Shown here piece by piece: positions 37,201 to 45,638 of a DNA stretch of 64,000 bases (positions within the stretch are counted from its first letter, which is position 1; every line of letters starts with the position of its first letter). The DNA lies in NCBI GenBank assembly GCA_045597845.1, contig JAZLKZ010000119.1, forward strand, positions 1 to 64,000, read 5' to 3'. The translations under genes and the position numbers were made by a program. The notes below the pieces were generated by a model. The model saw only the letters and a program-made list of their open reading frames with translations. It did no database searches and was not told where the DNA came from. Source of the stretch: Colimorpha sp045597845 (lineage in GTDB: Bacteria > Bacteroidota > Bacteroidia > Bacteroidales > P3).

Positions 37201-39669
37201 ATGGACATTAAGGATAATTATATAAATACCCAATGGGGGACAAAGCAGGCAGACCGATTTCCAAAGGCTTTGGCGGATGGTTATATCCAGATTGATGAAC
37301 GAGGCTTTGAGGATTTCCTTAAGCAGGTCGAAAAGTTTTCTCATCAACTGTATTTTTATGACGATGCAGGTATAAAATCATCGTGGTGTGGGTTCTTTGG
37401 TACGGATGGCTCTGAGCTGCAGCGCCAGATGGAAGAGGGAACTGTAGAGCCACACTTGGCATTGCTTTTGGCGTTTTTTAAACTTTATGCCAAAGAGCAA
37501 GAACAACTGAATTCGTTGCTTAAGCGTTATCACGATTTTTATTTTAAAGATGTCTTGGGCTTTGCACCGCGCAAAGGAACTATTGGAACCGTTCCGGTTT
37601 TTTGTCAACTTGCAAAAACGGCCAAAAAAGTATTTGTGGGTCAGGGAACTCTTTTTGATGCGGGTAAAAACAAAGAGTCACAGCCCATCTATTATTCTGC
37701 AATGGAAGATGTTACACTCAGTAATGCGGAAATGGTGTTGTGTAAGCGTTATGGAAAGGATGGAAAATTATACGATATTAATCTGAATGACAATGGTGTA
37801 TGCCTATCGGCAACACCAGATAGATATGAGGTGTATGTGATTCTTAGAGGGTTGGATGTACTTGATGGAACTGTCACCCTCAAGGTTTCGAAGAAATTGA
37901 AAGATTTTGTCAAGGTTGATTATACATCTAACGATGGTTGGAAATTGATTGAACAGAACAACTTTCCATTGTCTGTCAATTTAGATACGTTTCCTTTTGC
38001 GCACTACAATAAAAAAATACACAAGGGGGCATTTCAAACGGATGGTCCGATGCTTCGAATTACAACAGACAAAGTTGCAAATGTGGCAAGCATAGCAACG
38101 GCAGTGTCGTCGTTAACTATTGAGGTCGAGCATGGCAAAAATGTCTTAATAAATAACTCGTATGGGATGGTGGATAATAGGAACGGGGCATTCCCTTTTG
38201 GACCAGTATGTCGAGTAGGAGATGCTTTTTCTATTTCTTTGCCGTTTACCCCCAGCAAAGTTAAGGCGATACAATTGAATATGGCATCAGGGAATGAGTC
38301 AGTTGCGATTGGTTATAAAAAAAGGATAAATACGTACCCCTGTCAGGTCGAGTTGACAATTGATACATATAATCAAAATAGTTATGCAACAGAATTTGCA
38401 AAATACATAGCAAAAAAAATAAACCAAGAGCCTATAATGAAATCTCCTTTGTCATTGACAAAACCATTGTCAGTTGACTATAGTTTTGAATTCAGGGGAG
38501 GACAATGCCATTTCGAGTGTCCTGGTTTTGATGAGCAACAAGTGCACAATATCCAATTGTTATTCTCTCTTAATGACCAAATAGATTCGAGTCTCTATTT
38601 TCAGGTTGCAAATGCAGATAGCGCTGATACCATTAATTTGTACTTTAAAATCAATGTGGCAAAAGTGGTGAAGCCATCTAAAATTTATTGGGAGTATTTC
38701 GATGGAAATGAATGGAAAGAGTTTAAAGTCCATGAAATTGTAAAGAATACAACGAATGAGTTTACAAGTAGCGGTGCGGTCGTGCTCAAGACTCCCGCAG
38801 TATCTTTGCTGTGGATTAGAGTCTTGTTTGTTGGAACTTATGATTTCTATGCCATAGAGGATGTTAGAACGAATGTCATCGAACTTCAATACGATGATTC
38901 TTCGATAGGCGCACCGTGTGTTGGGGAAGGGCTTCCTCAAGGTACAATCTCAAAATTGTTAACCTCACAGCCGGGCATAAAGAAGGTGTTGCAGCCATAT
39001 GATGGAAGTGCAGGTAAGAAGAATGAGTCGGATTTTCAATTTCTCTGTCGCGTGAGCGAAAAGTTGCGCCATAAGGGAAGAGCTTGGACGACATGGGATT
39101 ATGAACGACTCGTATTGGAAAAATTTCCAATGGTTTCTTCTGTACAATGTTATCCAACACGTAATAAAGATTGTAAAATTGAGGCGGGATCGGTGTTGTT
39201 GGTGGTCGTGCCTCTCACACATGGATTTGTGGGGCAAAATCCGTTGAAACCCAAAGTGGTTGATAGTGATTTGAAGGATATTAAAGCGTATCTCGAGAAC
39301 CATTGCTCTGGACAGGTCTCCGTAGATGTGATGACTCCTGAATTTGAGCCGGTTCAGGTTGATTGCTGTGTTACTTTGCGAGAAGGTTATACCGACAAAT
39401 CGCATTATCGTTCGCTGCTGAGTTCTCGTTTGACAACGCTTTTGTCGCCATGGATTGATGGTGAGAGCGATATTGAACCCCAACGTTGTTTGAATGAGTC
39501 TGACATTGTATCGTTTATTGCCCAACAACCCTATGTGGATAAAGTATGGGATATTCAAATAACTGTTAATGGTGTAAATGCGCCACGTGGGTACGATTTG
39601 CTGCCTTCGCGTATTGGGTATGTGCTAACTTCTTCGGATAATCATATAATTAGATATTTTGATGATTAA
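37201..39669 (+). CDS. Baseplate protein, gp6/J-like (Afp11/Pvc11-like)
   Basis: 822 residues. Size, position between the gp25 and Afp12 genes and the baseplate-J-like C-terminal third (KNESDFQFLCRVSEKLRHKGRAWTTWDYERLVL, then LVVVPLTHGF and SRLTTLLSPWIDGE) identify it. It is a main wedge subunit holding the sheath-bound ring. It overlaps the next gene by 11 nt. Confidence 0.85.
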   Translation: MDIKDNYINTQWGTKQADRFPKALADGYIQIDERGFEDFLKQVEKFSHQLYFYDDAGIKSSWCGFFGTDGSELQRQMEEGTVEPHLALLLAFFKLYAKEQEQLNSLLKRYHDFYFKDVLGFAPRKGTIGTVPVFCQLAKTAKKVFVGQGTLFDAGKNKESQPIYYSAMEDVTLSNAEMVLCKRYGKDGKLYDINLNDNGVCLSATPDRYEVYVILRGLDVLDGTVTLKVSKKLKDFVKVDYTSNDGWKLIEQNNFPLSVNLDTFPFAHYNKKIHKGAFQTDGPMLRITTDKVANVASIATAVSSLTIEVEHGKNVLINNSYGMVDNRNGAFPFGPVCRVGDAFSISLPFTPSKVKAIQLNMASGNESVAIGYKKRINTYPCQVELTIDTYNQNSYATEFAKYIAKKINQEPIMKSPLSLTKPLSVDYSFEFRGGQCHFECPGFDEQQVHNIQLLFSLNDQIDSSLYFQVANADSADTINLYFKINVAKVVKPSKIYWEYFDGNEWKEFKVHEIVKNTTNEFTSSGAVVLKTPAVSLLWIRVLFVGTYDFYAIEDVRTNVIELQYDDSSIGAPCVGEGLPQGTISKLLTSQPGIKKVLQPYDGSAGKKNESDFQFLCRVSEKLRHKGRAWTTWDYERLVLEKFPMVSSVQCYPTRNKDCKIEAGSVLLVVVPLTHGFVGQNPLKPKVVDSDLKDIKAYLENHCSGQVSVDVMTPEFEPVQVDCCVTLREGYTDKSHYRSLLSSRLTTLLSPWIDGESDIEPQRCLNESDIVSFIAQQPYVDKVWDIQITVNGVNAPRGYDLLPSRIGYVLTSSDNHIIRYFDD

Positions 39670-42097
39670 TATTGATAACATAGAATATTTGGATTATGAA
39701 AAACTGAAGCAATTCGGTTTGGAGTATATACAGAAGATTGGTCATAAGAATTGGAGTGACTATAATGTCCATGATCCTGGTGTGACTTTTTTAGAGGCGT
39801 TATGCTTCTCGTTGGTGGACTTGGGATACCGTACGTCATTCTCTATGGCGGATTTGCTGACAAAAAGCGGAGAGTCGCATCCTTGTCTTGAACATTCTGC
39901 TTTGTTTCCAGCTCATGAAATTATGTCGTTCAATCCTACCACCATGATGGATTATCGAAAATTCATTTTGGAAAATGTGCCTGGTATCAGAAATGTCAAA
40001 GTTCAAAAAGGAGTCAAGTCGGTGAATGTTATCGGAGAATATTTGGGTACGACGGATAAAATTGATGTAAAAGGATATTATGAGACTATTATTGAACTGG
40101 AACCAGATGTATCAACGGACGATGTCCAGGAAGTCATTCGTCGTGGAGTTGATGGCCACTATGTGAGCTGTGACGATGAAAGTGATTATCAGCGTGCATT
40201 TCAGCATTATGTAAAAAACCAACTGCTTAAGTATAGAAATTTGTGTGAGGATTTTTTGGATGTAACAATCTCACAACCTGTTGAAGTTGCTTTGTGTGTG
40301 GAATTCGAACTCGAAGACCGCGCCATTCGCGATGGCTTGTCTGAATCGTGGCTTTGTCAGCGGATTTATGATATTGTCAGCGAGTACGTCTCTCCCCATC
40401 TTAAATACTATTCTATCCCTGAACTGTTGCAGAAAGGTAAGACTCCTGAGGAAATATATCAAGGCGCATTGCCTCGCCTAGGCTTTATCGATAAGGATGA
40501 ATTGTCGCAATTTGAAACAAAGACGACGTTGCATGTGTCTGATATTATTCCTATGCTATTAAATATCAAAGGGGTGAAGGGCATCAAGCATATTCATTTC
40601 AAAAAACATGGATCAAATGGTGAAAATGACAAGTATGTAACATTGGAAGATTCAAGTAAACAGCATTTTGTGTTTTGTTCTAATTTCTATAATGAAAATG
40701 CGACCTATGAAAAAGGGGCTTTGGTTAATGATGTCCTTTTGAGTAAGGATTGGTATCAAGGCTATGCCGTGTCAGGGGAAATAAATAGGAGTAATGGACA
40801 TAGAAAGTATTTGAAACATTTAGATGTTTCCATTCCTCAGGTGGAAAGCCAATATAGAAACAATAAAACATATCATTCATTCCAAGAACTTCTGCCTCAG
40901 TGTTACAATGTCGGAAGGGATAATAAGGGACAATTGGATGATTTTGATGCTAATATCAATAAACTTCAGTTGAAAGCCTATCTGACTTTTTACGATCAGT
41001 TGCTGTCGGATTATTTGGCTCAATTGGATTCCATTCAGTCGTTTTTCTCGATAGAGGAAACGCAATCAGTAGATACTACCTATTTCCATCATCATTTGAG
41101 TGAAGATGAGGTGTGTGATATAGAGAGTGTGCTGAAATGCTACAAGTCGGGGTATGCCGAAACGGACGAACAGGCGTTGGATCGCCAGGACCGTTTGATG
41201 GATCATCTTTTGGCTCGGTTTAATGAATCTTTCTCGGAGTATGCAGCACTTCAATTTGTACAAGAAGATAAACCTTTGCAAAATGAGTTTAGTTTGAAGG
41301 AAAATATTGAAGACAAGAAACGTTTTTTGCGTAAGTACCCCACGTTGAGTGGAAATAGAGCCAAGGCGATAGATTACACAGAGTCGTTATGCTATTCTGG
41401 AGTAGAATCTCGCATTTTGACCCGATTGGGTTTGAATAATCTTAAAAGATGTCGTTTGGCCACAAATAGTTATCCAGTTAAAAAAGGAGCGTATGGGGTG
41501 AAATACTATGACAATAGCGCCGGCCCATACGAGAAAACTTTTGGGTTACACATTCTTGAGCATGTGCTTCTTGTTCCGTATGACAAAAATATTGTTATCG
41601 ACGAGAAAAAGCGGATGCAAGGAGGCTTGAAGTTGACCCAAGAGGGTTCTGTTAAAGATTTGCTTTCGGACCCTTATTCTTTCCATGTTACGGTTGTGTT
41701 GCCGGGCTGGTTGAATATTTGTCGGAAACAAAGTTTTAGAAGCTACGCAGAACGGGTTATTCGTGAAGAAATGCCTGCGCATGTTGTAGCAAAGATATGT
41801 TGGATTGATCCAATGATGATGGATGAATTCGAGCAGGCGTACTTGGCGTATTTAGAGGTGATGAGAATTTGTGATCATCCAGATCCGAGTCCGGAGTGGA
41901 TTGAAAAACATAAAAAAATAGTTGAAAAGCTTACCGATATTGTCAACAATATATATAACATCTATCCGGATGATTATGACAAAAACCGTGAAAGTGATCA
42001 GCTTGATGGCAATATTGTGCTTGATTTCCATGTTTTGAATAATGATAATACATGGAAGCAATTATTAGGTAAAAAAAAGAAGTATAACGTAAAATAA
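39659..42097 (+). CDS. Baseplate wedge protein, Afp12/Pvc12-like
   Basis: 812 residues starting inside the previous gene. The opening segment (LGLEYIQKIG-like, then WSDYNVHDPGVTFLEALCFSLVDLGYRT) is the hallmark of the large Afp12 family, in which NxHDPGxT-L-E is nearly invariant. It pairs with the Afp11-like protein to build the wedges. No fibre-type repeats are present. Confidence 0.85.
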   Translation: MMINIDNIEYLDYEKLKQFGLEYIQKIGHKNWSDYNVHDPGVTFLEALCFSLVDLGYRTSFSMADLLTKSGESHPCLEHSALFPAHEIMSFNPTTMMDYRKFILENVPGIRNVKVQKGVKSVNVIGEYLGTTDKIDVKGYYETIIELEPDVSTDDVQEVIRRGVDGHYVSCDDESDYQRAFQHYVKNQLLKYRNLCEDFLDVTISQPVEVALCVEFELEDRAIRDGLSESWLCQRIYDIVSEYVSPHLKYYSIPELLQKGKTPEEIYQGALPRLGFIDKDELSQFETKTTLHVSDIIPMLLNIKGVKGIKHIHFKKHGSNGENDKYVTLEDSSKQHFVFCSNFYNENATYEKGALVNDVLLSKDWYQGYAVSGEINRSNGHRKYLKHLDVSIPQVESQYRNNKTYHSFQELLPQCYNVGRDNKGQLDDFDANINKLQLKAYLTFYDQLLSDYLAQLDSIQSFFSIEETQSVDTTYFHHHLSEDEVCDIESVLKCYKSGYAETDEQALDRQDRLMDHLLARFNESFSEYAALQFVQEDKPLQNEFSLKENIEDKKRFLRKYPTLSGNRAKAIDYTESLCYSGVESRILTRLGLNNLKRCRLATNSYPVKKGAYGVKYYDNSAGPYEKTFGLHILEHVLLVPYDKNIVIDEKKRMQGGLKLTQEGSVKDLLSDPYSFHVTVVLPGWLNICRKQSFRSYAERVIREEMPAHVVAKICWIDPMMMDEFEQAYLAYLEVMRICDHPDPSPEWIEKHKKIVEKLTDIVNNIYNIYPDDYDKNRESDQLDGNIVLDFHVLNNDNTWKQLLGKKKKYNVK

Positions 42098-42105
42098 TTA
42101 TAACG

Positions 42106-43983
42106 ATGAAACAGGAGTACAACAAATTTCCATCATTTGCTCGCGGAGAAGTTTTGACAAGCGAGTCGTTGAATGCTTCATTCTATTATAATGATGAGCA
42201 AACCCGCCTTTCCAGGAGGTATTTGTCGGGTTATGGAATTATAGAAGGATTGTCCTATACTTATTCCTCGGGGAAATTGCAACTGCAACCAGGCGTTTGC
42301 GTAACACCAGATGGTCATTTGGTAAAGATTGATGAGACTTTGGTTTTTAATGCGGCGCTTCCTTGTAGTTCTGGTTTCTATGAATATGATCTTTGTGCTA
42401 CGACGGATAAAAGTACAGGGAAAGTACCAATTCCCCAATCGTTGGACAGCTATATTGTTGTTTTGACAGCAGGTGTTGTCGAGGATTCGGCTTTGCATTG
42501 CTCTGAATTGACATGCGATCCTCGGAATGTGGTCAAGGAAATAGCCGTTGGGCTTCATTTGAAGAAGAAAATCGGTTCTCCCACATGCACATGCGATTTG
42601 AACCCTATAGGAGAGACGATTCGTTTGAAAAGATTGTCGGGTTGTGTCACAAACGTTAATATCCTGAATAAGAAGTTGAGTCTTCTCTATAAGGACAATC
42701 TTGGAGAAGTGAAAAAGGGTTTGGAATATTTGTGTCAAATAATGAATAAGGGTTTTACAAAATATAGCAAGTCTCTTGTCCCCATAAAATGTTGGAACGT
42801 TCTTTTTGGTGATGCGCTTGGTTTGTCAAAGCAACTGTTTAAGGCCGTAAGGCGGTATCAGGATAACTGGCATTGCGATATGACGGAATTTCCGACATAC
42901 TATTTCCAGCATTTGGAATATCTCGCCGTTGCCATTAATGAATGCTTGTCTTATTACAATCAATTTGTGCAGCGATATCCGGTTCTTTCCGCTGGTTTGG
43001 TTACTATGGAGGATGAAGTTTATCTGGGTATGGGCAATACGTCTTCGGACTCAATAAGATACCGTTCCGTATTTTGTGCAGCACACCGAGATGCTGTTAC
43101 TCAAGAAGCAAGGTGTCTTGAACATCTTCTGTGCAGAGTTGTTTGGATGCGTAAAAGCTTTATGGGTAATAATAATTTTACTGGAACTGTGAAATTATGT
43201 ATGTATGATCCATTTGCCCCCATAGGTGAAAGGCCGATACCCTATTTTTATAAAAAGAATGATAATTTGCAGAAGTATTGGAGAACGCCAGATTGCCGAA
43301 CGTCAATCAGTACAATGGACTATTGGAGTGCCCCTGTAAATTCGAATCCGGCCAATAATTCGAATGAAAGACTTTTCTTGCAAGGCTGTTATAGGCAGAA
43401 GGTGGATAATGTGTATAAAAAGGTCATGGAATATATCGAAGAAAATCACTTGGATATATCAGTGGAAAAGGTTAAGGCCTGTAAAAAGACTTTACAAGGC
43501 GACCACAAGGGAGGCAATAATAATATGAAAAATCATGTCGCCCGATTGAAAGAAGTTTTGAAGAAAAATGTTCTTGATATTGTTAAGAAAAACAAACCTG
43601 GCAATGCCCTTTATAAGGCGCTCACAGATTCTGGATTTACAATGAATGATTGGTTGTCGTTTGTTGTTGCGGCGAACCAAAATAATGAACTTAAGCCTTC
43701 TGTAGTTAAGGCTATCAATGAATCATTGGGTGCGGTACAGCCTGCTGATTGTGTCGGATTTTGGGAAATTGCAAGTGGGAAAAGCGTTTCGTGGGGAACC
43801 AATAAAACCGATCAAAGACATCCTACGGTTACGGCTATTCTTGCTTTGAAGTCGTATTATGAAAAGTGCTACAATTTGGATTATGATGTTGCAGAATATC
43901 TCCAGGGTTGTGAAAATGGGGGAAAGTTATTGCTCTTCCATTTGAATGGAATGTTTATTTATGAAGCAACAGTAAAAAAATAA
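42106..43983 (+). CDS. Unrecognised eCIS-associated protein, last gene of the plus arm
   Basis: 625 residues. The first 110 residues follow a pattern seen in Bacteroidota injection-system clusters: FARGEVLTSESLNASFYYNDEQTRLSRR, GYGIIEGLSY, then LQPGVCVTPDGHLVKIDE. The remainder is helical and Cys-containing, with no transmembrane segment and no coiled-coil or beta-repeat fibre. It occupies the place of the tail fibre (Afp13) and of cargo genes in other systems. It may be a baseplate accessory, target-binding or cage protein; I cannot choose. Confidence 0.6.
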   Translation: MKQEYNKFPSFARGEVLTSESLNASFYYNDEQTRLSRRYLSGYGIIEGLSYTYSSGKLQLQPGVCVTPDGHLVKIDETLVFNAALPCSSGFYEYDLCATTDKSTGKVPIPQSLDSYIVVLTAGVVEDSALHCSELTCDPRNVVKEIAVGLHLKKKIGSPTCTCDLNPIGETIRLKRLSGCVTNVNILNKKLSLLYKDNLGEVKKGLEYLCQIMNKGFTKYSKSLVPIKCWNVLFGDALGLSKQLFKAVRRYQDNWHCDMTEFPTYYFQHLEYLAVAINECLSYYNQFVQRYPVLSAGLVTMEDEVYLGMGNTSSDSIRYRSVFCAAHRDAVTQEARCLEHLLCRVVWMRKSFMGNNNFTGTVKLCMYDPFAPIGERPIPYFYKKNDNLQKYWRTPDCRTSISTMDYWSAPVNSNPANNSNERLFLQGCYRQKVDNVYKKVMEYIEENHLDISVEKVKACKKTLQGDHKGGNNNMKNHVARLKEVLKKNVLDIVKKNKPGNALYKALTDSGFTMNDWLSFVVAANQNNELKPSVVKAINESLGAVQPADCVGFWEIASGKSVSWGTNKTDQRHPTVTAILALKSYYEKCYNLDYDVAEYLQGCENGGKLLLFHLNGMFIYEATVKK

Positions 43984-44012
43984 AAAAAAATTGTGAGAAT
44001 AAAAAAAAAGTG

Positions 44013-44020
44013 TATCTTTG
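44013..44020 (+). promoter_or_regulatory. -7 box TATCTTTG of the tRNA-like non-coding unit
   Basis: A perfect TATCTTTGCA lies 29 nt after the stop of the 625-aa gene and precedes no reading frame. Transcription would begin near 44026. Confidence 0.7.
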
Positions 44021-44025
44021 CAAAA

Positions 44026-44303
44026 AAATAAGAAACATAATTGGCTATAGATTAGTAGGAGCGTTTATTTTGTGGTGTATTGGTGCACGTCTGATGTAAG
44101 TGTAAAAACAGCAAGAAAGGTTCGATTCCTTTTTAGTGTAAGGTCGCATACCTGATCAAAATCAGGAGGAGAGGTTCAATTCCTTATAGAGTGTGAAGGT
44201 CTGCACGGCTGAGCTGAAATCAGAAAGATGGTTCGAATCCAGGGCAATGCGAAGGTCTGCAATTAAAGTCCCAATGCGTAAGCAGCGGGACTTGTTATTT
44301 TAT
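44026..44303 (+). ncRNA. Putative non-coding RNA with three tRNA-like tandem units
   Basis: Downstream of a perfect -7 box lie three units with a period near 56 nt. T-arm copies are AAAGG-TTCGATT-CCTTT (44116-44132), GAGG-TTCAATT-CCTT (44171-44185) and TGG-TTCGAAT-CCA (44229-44241), each with the canonical 7-nt T-loop. Anticodon-arm-like hairpins precede units 2 and 3 (CCTGA/TCAGG at 44151-44166; CTGA-GCTGAAA-TCAG near 44209-44223). A D-arm-like GTGTATTGGTGCAC precedes unit 1. AAGGTCGCA and AAGGTCTGCA recur at 44140, 44196 and 44252. Acceptor stems are missing, so these are not working tRNAs. The longest ATG frame in it has only 12 codons. It lies exactly where the two eCIS arms converge. Expression is inferred, not shown. 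Confidence 0.6.
44266..44303 (+). terminator. Terminator of the non-coding unit, overlapping the ATPase stop codon
   Basis: AAGTCCC (44266-44272) pairs with GGGACTT (44287-44293), with an inner TGC/GCA stem, followed by GTTATTTTAT. The T-rich tail overlaps the stop codon of the convergent ATPase gene at 44295-44297. Confidence 0.7.
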
Positions 44304-45638
44304 CATTTTCCCGACTTTGGAATATTCTTTGCGAATGCCTTCGATTAAGTCTTTTTTCGAGATGATGGTTTCATTCCTACTCATGGCTAGTAAAGAACAA
44401 TATTGAACAACGTTGATTATGGAACCTCCTGCTAATTCGTAATCCTCTGCAATCTGATGAAGGTCGATGTCGTTGTTCAACTTGCATCGCGAAGGGAAAG
44501 ATTCTCTCCATAATCTTTCGCGCTCTTTGCTCGTTGGCATACTGAATCGTACCATAATCTGAAATCTTCTTGCAAACGCTTCATCAATATTCGACTTTAA
44601 GTTCGTGGATAGGATAACTAATCCTTTGTAATTTTCTACGCGTTGTAATAAATAGGCAACTTCTTGATTCGCATATCTGTCATGTGCGTCTTTAACGTTT
44701 GTGCGTTTGCCGAAGAGAGCGTCGGCCTCATCGAAAAATAAAATCCAGTCCTTTCCTTCTGCCATGTCAAATACTTTGGATAGATTTTTTTCGGTTTCTC
44801 CAATATATTTTGATACCACCATAGAAAGATCAATACTAAATACTTGTTTTCCGACTTCTTTCCCAATCAGTGTTGCAGTGAAGGTTTTTCCGCTTCCTGA
44901 AGGGCCGTAAAAAAGTGCACGGTAACCGGGCTTTATTTTCCCTTCAAGTCCCCATTCGCTTCGAATGCGTTCTCCATACTGAACCCACATCTTGATTTCG
45001 TTTATCTGAGTCATGGTCGCTTCGTCAAGGACTAGTTCGTCCCAAGAGCGCGATGTAGAGATTGTTTTGGCTGGGAATTCGTTTGAAAAATGAGGAACAA
45101 ATGGTCGCTCAAAAATAAGTTGATCCATCAATTCAAGAGAAGGAACCAGTTCCCAATTGGAAAAGGAAAAATAATCTGATCCTTTTCGGAAAGATAACAT
45201 TGGGGCGAACAAATGATGATGGGTGAAAAAGGCTGCAAGGTCTATTTTTCTTTGCACATCACCGCCGGCTAAAATGAAAAGTGCTGTTGCCAATGTCGGT
45301 TTGATAGATCCGTCTTTTTCGTCGTCAACGCACCCAAATTCGGCAAATCTCGCTCCAGTATCGGTGTTCTTAACTAAAAAACAATCGAGAATTTGAGGCT
45401 TGAGAATGGGAACCCATGTCAAGATATTGAGAATGCGCTCTTCAAATCCCAGGTTGTTTTCTTTGATATAATAGGCATACGCACATTCCGAATTTTCTAC
45501 AAATGGGGGCGTAATTGTTTTGATATTGGTGATTTCGCATTCTTGATTGAAATACAGTTTTAATCTGGTGACAATGATTTCGGTTAACCATTGTAATTCC
45601 TGAGTAATAAAATTGTCTGTCATATTAGTCGTTTCCAT
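44295..45638 (-). CDS. eCIS AAA+ ATPase (Afp15/Pvc15-like)
   Basis: 447 residues from ATG 45638. A TTG at 45650 and an ATG at 45623, which lies 1 nt after the upstream stop, are alternatives. The C-terminal half is an AAA+ module: Walker A GPSGSGKT near 245-252, Walker B ILFFDEADALFG near 300-311, sensor 1 VILSTNLKSN and arginine finger in FARRFQIMVRF. The N-terminal 200 residues are the family-specific domain. It is needed for particle assembly or loading in Afp and PVC systems. It overlaps the tape-measure gene. Confidence 0.92.
   Translation of the reverse strand: METTNMTDNFITQELQWLTEIIVTRLKLYFNQECEITNIKTITPPFVENSECAYAYYIKENNLGFEERILNILTWVPILKPQILDCFLVKNTDTGARFAEFGCVDDEKDGSIKPTLATALFILAGGDVQRKIDLAAFFTHHHLFAPMLSFRKGSDYFSFSNWELVPSLELMDQLIFERPFVPHFSNEFPAKTISTSRSWDELVLDEATMTQINEIKMWVQYGERIRSEWGLEGKIKPGYRALFYGPSGSGKTFTATLIGKEVGKQVFSIDLSMVVSKYIGETEKNLSKVFDMAEGKDWILFFDEADALFGKRTNVKDAHDRYANQEVAYLLQRVENYKGLVILSTNLKSNIDEAFARRFQIMVRFSMPTSKERERLWRESFPSRCKLNNDIDLHQIAEDYELAGGSIINVVQYCSLLAMSRNETIISKKDLIEGIRKEYSKVGKMIK

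Noticed and set aside
44081..44245. Functional tRNA genes in the eCIS gap
   Set aside because: T-arms and anticodon-like arms are present, but no unit has a pairing 7-bp acceptor stem, and the anticodon loops have the wrong length or lack T33.
44026..44303. CRISPR array
   Set aside because: The units are degenerate along their whole length, with no exact direct repeat or unique spacer and no cas gene nearby.
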